DNA from: an uncultured Lachnospiraceae bacterium
GTDB taxonomy: Bacteria; Bacillota; Clostridia; Lachnospirales; Lachnospiraceae
Direction: 5' to 3'
Length of the DNA stretch: 23,740 nucleotides
Assembly (NCBI GenBank): GCA_946631935.1
Contig: CAMPAP010000015.1
Location: 1 to 23,740 of the forward strand
The notes beneath the pieces are model-generated. The model ran no database searches. It was not told the origin of the DNA and was given only the letters and a program-made list of their open reading frames with translations. Below, piece by piece: positions 12,924 through 18,253 of this stretch; within the stretch, counting starts at the first letter, position 1, and every line of letters begins with the position of its first letter. A program made the position numbers and the translations under genes.

Positions 12924-14723
12924 ATGAGAAAGAAGATCTTTGCTGTAATCCTTACAGCAGCGCTTGCTGTCAGCTGTCTTGCAGGCTGCGGAAAAAGCGC
13001 ATCTAACGATGGCAGCTCAATCAATGTCTGCGTCGGATCAGAGCCCGATACCATCGATCCTGCTCTCAACTCCGCAGTAGACGGTGCAACATATCTTGTT
13101 CACCTTTTCTCCGGACTTGCAAAGTGGGAGCAGAAGCCTGACGGATCACTTGAGATTGTTGCTGATGCAGCTACAGAGCTTGTTGATGGCGTTGAGAATG
13201 CGGACGGAACAGTCACCTATACTTATACATTAAGAGACGGCCTTAAATGGTCCGACGGTCAGCCCGTAAAGGCTTCAGACTTCGTTTTTGCATGGAACAG
13301 GGCAGCATCTGCAGAACTTGGTGCAGATTACGGTTACATGTTCGAAGTTGTTGACGGTTATGAGGAGATCTCCGCTGTAGATGATGACGGAAATCCCATC
13401 AATCCTGATGCAAAACTTAATGTCAGCGCGCCGGATGACAAGACTATCGTTGTTACTCTTTACAATGCTGTTTCATACTGGAACGAGCTTCTTGCATTCC
13501 CTACCTACTTCCCTGTAAGAGAAGATGTTGTTTCAAACGAAGGATGGGCTACCGAAGCTTCCACCTATGTATGTAACGGACCTTACAAGATCGATTCATG
13601 GGATCACCAGTCTGTTATCAGACTCGTTAAGAATCCTGATTTCGTAGACGCTAAGGACATCACCATGTCCCAGATCAATTTCTACCTTTCAGATGACCAG
13701 AACAACATGCTCACCAACTTCAAGAACGGTGACTGGCAGCTTATTGATGACATCCCTACCAACGAGATGGCATCTGTTAAAGCAGAGTATCCCGATGAGT
13801 ACGTTGTTGCAGGTAACCTTGGAACTTATTATGTATGCTGGAACGTAAACGAGCAGATCATGCCCGAGGGCAGTGAATTTGCAAAAGATGAGTATGCAAA
13901 GGCTGAAGTAAGAAGAGCAGTAGGTCTTCTTTTCGACAGAAACTATATCTGTGACGAGATCGGCCAGGCAGGACAGGTTCCCGCATCTTCATTCGTTGCA
14001 ATGGGAATGACCGAGCCTGACGGTTCACAGTTCTATGAGAACGCAGGAACCAATTCTTATACCGGATACTATGATGTTTCCGCTGATGCTTATTCAGAGA
14101 ACTTCAACCAGGCTATTTCCGTACTTAAGAAGTATTATGATTATGATGAAGCAACAGGAAAGTTCACAAACTTCCCTACCCTTACATATATCTACAATAC
14201 CTCAGAAGGTCATAAGGCTATCGGTGAGTATCTCCAGAGTGCCCTTGCAGGTGTTGGTATCACCATGAATCTTGAGAACCAGGAGTGGGCAACCTTCCTT
14301 AACACAAGGAAGAACGGTGATTACTCCATCGCAAGAAACGGATGGCTTGCAGACTACAACGATCCCATCTGCTTCCTTGACATGTGGACCACCGATTCCG
14401 GAAACAACGATGTTCAGTTCGGAAGAGGCGCACATAAGGATGGCGCTGTCTATGACATGGATCTTACTCCTTACGGATATGATATAAAGGTTCAGGGAAC
14501 CTGGTCTGAGACCTATGATGTTCTCATCAGCACCATCAAGAGATGCACAGATGAGAATACCCGTTACAAGCTCATGCATGTTGCAGAGGATATGCTCATG
14601 GATACCGGATGTATCACTCCTCTTTACTACTACACCGATCCTTACATGATCAGCAAGAATGTTGACGGATTCTTCGCAAATCCTCTCGGATACAAGTACT
14701 TCATGTTCACCAAGATTTCCTGA
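12924..14723 (+). CDS. oppA: Peptide-binding lipoprotein, family 5 solute-binding protein (OppA-like)
   Basis: 599 residues. A lipoprotein signal (MRKKIFAVILTAALAVSC) ends in the lipobox LAGC with lipidated Cys22. This anchors the protein outside the cell, where it captures peptides for OppBCDF. The family-5 hallmark YTLRDGLKWSDGQPVKASDF follows the N-terminal lobe, and the aromatic-rich C-terminal half is typical. A near-perfect TAGGAGGT at 12907-12914 lies nine bases from the ATG. Codons such as AAC, TTC, TAC and ACC look more frequent here than in the giant gene, consistent with high expression. It is the last gene of the operon and a strong terminator follows. Binding residues for a particular peptide length cannot be read with confidence. 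Confidence 0.95.
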   Translation: MRKKIFAVILTAALAVSCLAGCGKSASNDGSSINVCVGSEPDTIDPALNSAVDGATYLVHLFSGLAKWEQKPDGSLEIVADAATELVDGVENADGTVTYTYTLRDGLKWSDGQPVKASDFVFAWNRAASAELGADYGYMFEVVDGYEEISAVDDDGNPINPDAKLNVSAPDDKTIVVTLYNAVSYWNELLAFPTYFPVREDVVSNEGWATEASTYVCNGPYKIDSWDHQSVIRLVKNPDFVDAKDITMSQINFYLSDDQNNMLTNFKNGDWQLIDDIPTNEMASVKAEYPDEYVVAGNLGTYYVCWNVNEQIMPEGSEFAKDEYAKAEVRRAVGLLFDRNYICDEIGQAGQVPASSFVAMGMTEPDGSQFYENAGTNSYTGYYDVSADAYSENFNQAISVLKKYYDYDEATGKFTNFPTLTYIYNTSEGHKAIGEYLQSALAGVGITMNLENQEWATFLNTRKNGDYSIARNGWLADYNDPICFLDMWTTDSGNNDVQFGRGAHKDGAVYDMDLTPYGYDIKVQGTWSETYDVLISTIKRCTDENTRYKLMHVAEDMLMDTGCITPLYYYTDPYMISKNVDGFFANPLGYKYFMFTKIS

Positions 14724-14766
14724 TGAAAAGATGAGTGCTTTGATCCACAGGCTGTAAATCCTAAAG

Positions 14767-14802
14767 ACCGGAAAAACCTTAAATGGTTTTTCCGGTTTTT
14801 TT
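14767..14802 (+). terminator. Intrinsic terminator of the opp operon
   Basis: A 12-base perfect stem (ACCGGAAAAACC at 14767-14778 pairing with GGTTTTTCCGGT at 14785-14796) encloses a six-base loop. It continues into a run of seven T residues (14796-14802). It lies 43 bases after the oppA stop. Confidence 0.93.
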
Positions 14803-14846
14803 ATTGAATGAAAAAAAGCACTTTTATGTATTAAATTGATGATAAA

Positions 14847-14857
14847 TATGATATATT
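14847..14857 (+). promoter_or_regulatory. Extended -10 promoter for pilT
   Basis: TATGATATATT at 14847-14857 contains a TGn extension and a TATATT -10. It is nearly identical to the element ahead of mnmA. No strong -35 is seen. The predicted start near 14864 leaves a leader of about 55 bases that ends in a good ribosome site, GGGGAGGA, before the ATG at 14918. Confidence 0.5.
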
Positions 14858-14917
14858 ATCTTTGTTCGTACATTAGATGAACACGTAATCAAACAGTGAC
14901 TGGGGAGGAATTGAATA

Positions 14918-15973
14918 ATGGAGTTTAAGGATTTTAAAGAACTTGCAACTTATGCCAAGGAAGAGAACTGTTCCGATATTCATATCACGGTAGGTACCAA
15001 TATCGCAATCAGACGATACGGAGAGCTTAAGATCCTTGAGCCCGCACCTTCCGCTGAGATATCGAGAAACATGATCTTCTCTATCCTTAATCAGGAACAG
15101 GTTGAGAAGGTTACAGGAGGCAGCGACCTTGATGTAGGTGTCATGCTTTGGGACGGAACCAGGATCAGGGCTAATGTTTATCATCAGAGAAATAATCTTG
15201 CCTGCAGTATACGTATACTTAACCAGTCAATTCCCACCTTTGAGCAGCTTCTCCTTCCTCCTGTTTGTAAGGAACTTGCTGAACAGCCCAGAGGACTGGT
15301 CCTTGTAACGGGACCTACCGGATCCGGTAAATCAACTACTCTGGCTTCAATGGTAGATTATATCAACAGGACCACTTCAAGACATGTCCTTACCATCGAG
15401 GATCCTATCGAGTATGTATATCCTCATGACAAAGCCATGATCCACCAGAGAGAAGTCGGCAAGGACGTTGAAAGCTTTGCAACCGCACTTCGAAGCGCAC
15501 TTCGTGAAGATCCCGATATCATCCTTGTAGGTGAGATGAGAGACTATGAGACCATCTCCGCAGCTATCACCGCTGCTGAGACCGGTCACCTGGTTCTTTC
15601 AACACTTCATACCACCAGTGCTGCACAGACTGTCGAAAGAATAATCGATGCGACTCCTCTTGAGGGACAGGACCAGATCAGAACCCAGTTCTCAAACGTT
15701 ATCAAGGGTGTTATCACCCAGACTCTTGTTCCTACTGCAGATGCTGACGGCCGTGTTGTTGCAACCGAGATAATGCTCGGTACACCTGCCATCGGAAATC
15801 TTATCCGTGACAAGAAGACCATTCAGATCCCTTCAAGCATCCAGGCAGGCCGCCAGGCAGGTATGCACCTTCTTAACGATGATCTTGTATCCCTTGTTGC
15901 CCGCGGAAGGATCACCAAGGAAAATGCTTTGTGGGTAAGTAATGATCCTTCGGCTCTTGATAAGATGTGCTGA
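14918..15973 (+). CDS. pilT: PilT-type twitching/retraction ATPase
   Basis: 351 residues, the normal length for PilT. The N-terminal PAS-like domain (about 1-105) includes CSDIHITVG. Walker A GPTGSGKST is at 132-140, the Asp box TIEDPIEY at 159-166, Walker B IILVGEMRD at 201-209 and the His box HLVLSTLHTT at 224-233, all intact. PilT hexamers depolymerise type IV pili at the inner face of the membrane. The ribosome site GGGGAGGA stands before the ATG. It is a single-gene unit with its own promoter and terminator, and no other pilus gene lies in the window, so its partners must be elsewhere. It could instead serve another secretion-superfamily role, but the four motifs fit PilT best. Confidence 0.92.
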   Translation: MEFKDFKELATYAKEENCSDIHITVGTNIAIRRYGELKILEPAPSAEISRNMIFSILNQEQVEKVTGGSDLDVGVMLWDGTRIRANVYHQRNNLACSIRILNQSIPTFEQLLLPPVCKELAEQPRGLVLVTGPTGSGKSTTLASMVDYINRTTSRHVLTIEDPIEYVYPHDKAMIHQREVGKDVESFATALRSALREDPDIILVGEMRDYETISAAITAAETGHLVLSTLHTTSAAQTVERIIDATPLEGQDQIRTQFSNVIKGVITQTLVPTADADGRVVATEIMLGTPAIGNLIRDKKTIQIPSSIQAGRQAGMHLLNDDLVSLVARGRITKENALWVSNDPSALDKMC

Positions 15974-15986
15974 TCTTTTAAAGATC
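15972..15986 (+). repeat. Perfect inverted repeat at the pilT stop codon
   Basis: GATCTTT (15972-15978) and AAAGATC (15980-15986) flank a single T and overlap the TGA stop (15971-15973). As RNA the stem would need to open by a pair or two to make a loop. It could protect the 3' end or be a protein site; the true terminator is further down. Confidence 0.4.
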
Positions 15987-16018
15987 CGAAAAAATTAATA
16001 AACATATCGTTTCAGATG

Positions 16019-16047
16019 GGACGGCCCGGAAGGGTCGTCCTTTTTTT
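16019..16047 (+). terminator. Intrinsic terminator of pilT
   Basis: GGACGGCCC (16019-16027) pairs with GGGTCGTCC (16032-16040), with one G-U pair, around a GGAA tetraloop of the stable GNRA class. Seven T residues (16041-16047) follow. Confidence 0.92.
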
Positions 16048-16071
16048 GCCGGCATTTTTTTGCCGTATTTG

Positions 16072-16100
16072 TTGACAATGTGATTTGGTAATGATATCAT
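16072..16100 (+). promoter_or_regulatory. Consensus sigma-A promoter of the SPFH operon
   Basis: A perfect -35 TTGACA (16072-16077), a 17-base spacer and a TATCAT -10 (16095-16100) with a TGn extension (16092-16094). This is the strongest promoter in the window. The expected start is near 16107, giving a leader of about 50 bases that contains a small hairpin (GATGCC 16127-16132, GGCATC 16136-16141). Confidence 0.85.
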
Positions 16101-16110
16101 AATGATATCA
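16092..16110. promoter_or_regulatory. Tandem TGATATCA palindromes over the -10 region (possible operator)
   Basis: The eight-base palindrome TGATATCA occurs at 16092-16099 and again at 16103-16110, an 11-base centre-to-centre spacing close to one helical turn. One copy covers the -10 and the other the predicted start site. This layout suits a repressor that binds as adjacent dimers, and the operon's second gene encodes a ribbon-helix-helix protein. The first copy could be just the extended -10 sequence. Confidence 0.45.
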
Positions 16111-16159
16111 AAAAAGCGCGTGCTAAGATGCCTGAGGCATCGGAAAGAGAGGAGAGAAT

Positions 16160-17188
16160 ATGAATAACAATAATAACGGAAATGTACAGGAAAAGATCAT
16201 TAAGGGTCATAAGACAGGAGGACTTGTACTCTTTCTTGTGATAATCGGCTATGTTTTGGCAGTTCCCGCCATGGGCATCTTTGCGGCAATGGGATTATGG
16301 ATCCTGAATATTGCCTGCATCCTCTGGCTTTGCCTGGGATGGATCCTTCTTTGCGGACTTAAGGTTTTAAAGCCCAATGAGGCACTTGTTCTTACACTTT
16401 TCGGAAAATATGTCGGAACATTAAAGGGTGACGGATTCTTTTTCGTAAATCCTTTCTGTACTGCATTCAATCCCGCAGCTTCTACAAAACTGGGACAGAG
16501 CGGCGATGTTGGCAAGAACGATGCCATGAACCTTGTTGTTTCCGGCACTAATGTAAAGGCTGCTGAAATTGCAAGCAAGAAGATATCTCTTAAAGTAATG
16601 ACTCTTTCAAACAGCAAGCAGAAGGTCAATGATGTACTTGGAAACCCTGTTGAGGTCGCCGTTGCAGTAATGTGGAGAGTAAAAGATACTGCCAAGGCAG
16701 TATTTGAAGTCGATAATTTCAAGGAGTATCTCTCACTTCAGTGTGATACCGCAGTCAGAAACGTTGTAAAGGTTTATCCTTACGACGTGACCGATAATAT
16801 TGACACCACAGGTGATGGAGAGTCCGATGACGGAAGTCTCAGAGGTTCAACAGAGGTTGTAGCAGGCAAGATCCGTGATGAGATCCAGAGCAAGGTGGCT
16901 GACGCGGGACTTGAGATCGTCGATGCAAGGATCACCTATCTTGCATATGCACCCGAGATCGCAGCCGCAATGCTTCAGAGACAGCAGGCATCGGCTGTTG
17001 TTGATGCAAGAAAGCTCATTGTTGACGGAGCAGTCGGAATGGTTGAGCTTGCTCTTGAAAGACTCAGTGAAAAGAATACAGTCGAACTTGATGAAGAAAG
17101 GAAAGCTGCAATGGTTTCAAACCTTCTGGTAGTCCTTTGCGGAAACCATGACGCACAGCCCGTTGTCAATTCAGGGAGCCTTTACTGA
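16160..17188 (+). CDS. SPFH/band-7 domain membrane protein
   Basis: 342 residues. A short Asn-rich N-terminus precedes two hydrophobic segments (about 21-45 and 48-68), then an SPFH domain (about 68-300). Recognisable parts are KPNEALVLTLFGKYVGTL, VEVAVAVMWRVKDTAKAVFEV and the tail AAAMLQRQQASAVVDARK, which is typical of the stomatin/prohibitin superfamily. Such proteins form oligomeric membrane scaffolds or microdomains; substrate and partners are unknown here. The ATG at 16160 follows the ribosome site AGAGGAGAG (16148-16156). The stop overlaps the start of the small ribbon-helix-helix gene by one base. A strong promoter suggests steady expression. Confidence 0.9.
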   Translation: MNNNNNGNVQEKIIKGHKTGGLVLFLVIIGYVLAVPAMGIFAAMGLWILNIACILWLCLGWILLCGLKVLKPNEALVLTLFGKYVGTLKGDGFFFVNPFCTAFNPAASTKLGQSGDVGKNDAMNLVVSGTNVKAAEIASKKISLKVMTLSNSKQKVNDVLGNPVEVAVAVMWRVKDTAKAVFEVDNFKEYLSLQCDTAVRNVVKVYPYDVTDNIDTTGDGESDDGSLRGSTEVVAGKIRDEIQSKVADAGLEIVDARITYLAYAPEIAAAMLQRQQASAVVDARKLIVDGAVGMVELALERLSEKNTVELDEERKAAMVSNLLVVLCGNHDAQPVVNSGSLY

Positions 17189-17385
17189 TGGCTGAAAAAA
17201 AACAGGTTCCTCTGCGCCTGTCGGAAAAACTGTATAACGAACTTGCTGCCTGGGCGGAGGATGACTTCCGCTCAGTCAACGGGCAGATAGAATACCTGTT
17301 GACTGAATGTGTGAAGCAGCGGAAAAAAGACGGTAAGTATGTGGGAAAGGATATTGATGCCCCTCTTGATATCAGGATAGAGTGA
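17188..17385 (+). CDS. Small ribbon-helix-helix (Arc-like) protein
   Basis: 65 residues. The segment QVPLRLSEKLYNELAAWAED followed by NGQIEYLLTECVKQRKK fits the strand-helix-helix of an Arc/MetJ-type DNA-binding fold: a short basic beta strand, helix A, a turn at SVNGQ, then helix B. About 20 charged residues follow. It starts inside the SPFH stop codon, so its translation is probably coupled. It could repress its own operon through the TGATATCA repeats at 16092-16110, or it could be a non-DNA-binding partner of the SPFH protein. No toxin-like gene is adjacent, so an antitoxin role is not supported. Confidence 0.82.
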   Translation: MAEKKQVPLRLSEKLYNELAAWAEDDFRSVNGQIEYLLTECVKQRKKDGKYVGKDIDAPLDIRIE

Positions 17386-17410
17386 TTTTCACGAGAAATA
17401 TGGCTGAAGA

Positions 17411-17421
17411 TATGGTATAAT
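17411..17421 (+). promoter_or_regulatory. Extended -10 promoter for the secreted CHAP-like gene
   Basis: TATGGTATAAT at 17411-17421 has a TGn extension and a perfect TATAAT (17416-17421). The -35 region is poor. The predicted start near 17428 leaves a short leader with the ribosome site AAGGGAGAG before the ATG at 17461. Confidence 0.6.
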
Positions 17422-17460
17422 TACCCTTGTTGAGATTAAACTCTTGAGAAGGGAGAGTAT

Positions 17461-18159
17461 ATGAAAAAAATCCTCAGGTCACTTCAGATCATAATCATGG
17501 CTGCCGCATTTGCGGTCCTTTTTGACACTGTACATGTAAATGCTGCCCCCAAACAAATGGCAGACGGTAATGTCTTCGATGCTGAGTTCTATGCAGCGGC
17601 TTACCCGGATGTCAAAGCGGTATTTGGCAATAACGAAGCTCTTTTATACCAGCATTACATCAGTTTCGGAATAAATGAAGGAAGGCTTCCCTATGCCATA
17701 GATGCAAGCGCTCTTAAGCCTGTTGCCGTCGGTCCTAACGGAGTTACGGAACCTGTGGCATATCAGATGATCATGGGACTTCAGGGTGTTTTCCCCGAAG
17801 GCATGCCCTGGGATTTCAGCCTTGGTTATTATCTGTATAAAGGCTTTGATAATCATTATTATTACGGCGCGGAATGTGCTTACTATGCTTTTCTTCTCAA
17901 TGATTACGTCTTTGGTGATACTCCCAATGCAAGAAAGCTCGATGTATTCAATCCTGCAAACTTCCATGTAGGGGATATTCTCAGATATAACAATAATTCA
18001 TATGCCGGAGGCCATTCGGTGGTTGTCCTTGCAGTTGATGACAAGGGGATCACGGTAACTGAAGCCAATTATAACGGCAAGGTCCACTGGGGCAGAAGGA
18101 TGTCCTGGACAGAGATCGCAAGTAAATATGATTATGTAATGACAAGATATAACATCTGA
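17461..18159 (+). CDS. Secreted protein with an N-terminal repeat unit and a CHAP/NlpC-like C-terminal domain
   Basis: 232 residues. A signal peptide (Lys-rich start, hydrophobic core to about residue 28, probable cleavage near VNAA) exports it. Residues 38-77 (FDAEFYAAAYPDVKAVFGNN...FGINEGRLP) form one copy of a helical unit often seen in exported clostridial proteins. From memory this unit tends to occur beside cell-wall or lectin-like modules. The remainder (about 95-232) resembles a papain-like CHAP amidase: candidate nucleophile Cys139 in GAECAYYAF, His185 in GGHSVVVL and an acidic/amide residue in TEANYNG (200-206). That would cut peptidoglycan peptides or act as an amidase outside the cell. 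The catalytic assignment rests on motif order only, so activity is tentative. It is a single-gene unit with its own promoter and terminator. Confidence 0.75.
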   Translation: MKKILRSLQIIIMAAAFAVLFDTVHVNAAPKQMADGNVFDAEFYAAAYPDVKAVFGNNEALLYQHYISFGINEGRLPYAIDASALKPVAVGPNGVTEPVAYQMIMGLQGVFPEGMPWDFSLGYYLYKGFDNHYYYGAECAYYAFLLNDYVFGDTPNARKLDVFNPANFHVGDILRYNNNSYAGGHSVVVLAVDDKGITVTEANYNGKVHWGRRMSWTEIASKYDYVMTRYNI

Positions 18160-18172
18160 TAAAAATGTCAAT

Positions 18173-18209
18173 AAACCCGCCCGGTGAGGGCGGGTTTTCG
18201 GCTTTTTTT
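18173..18209 (+). terminator. Intrinsic terminator after the CHAP-like gene
   Basis: AAACCCGCCC (18173-18182) pairs perfectly with GGGCGGGTTT (18188-18197) around a GGTGA loop. Four T residues, then CGGC and a seven-T run (18203-18209) follow. It ends 44 bases before the next start, leaving little room for a promoter of the sugar operon. Confidence 0.93.
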
Positions 18210-18253
18210 CATTCCCACCCTTTCCGGGATCTTAATCTTTTTCAGAGGTCTTG

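Noticed and set aside
17188..17385. Antitoxin of a toxin-antitoxin pair
   Set aside because: The fold suits an antitoxin, but the overlapping partner is an SPFH membrane protein and the next gene is a secreted protein with its own promoter; no toxin family is present.
18210..18253. Promoter between the terminator and the sugar-operon binding protein
   Set aside because: The 44-base stretch shows no convincing -10 or -35; transcription may come by read-through or from an unrecognised element, so none is annotated.
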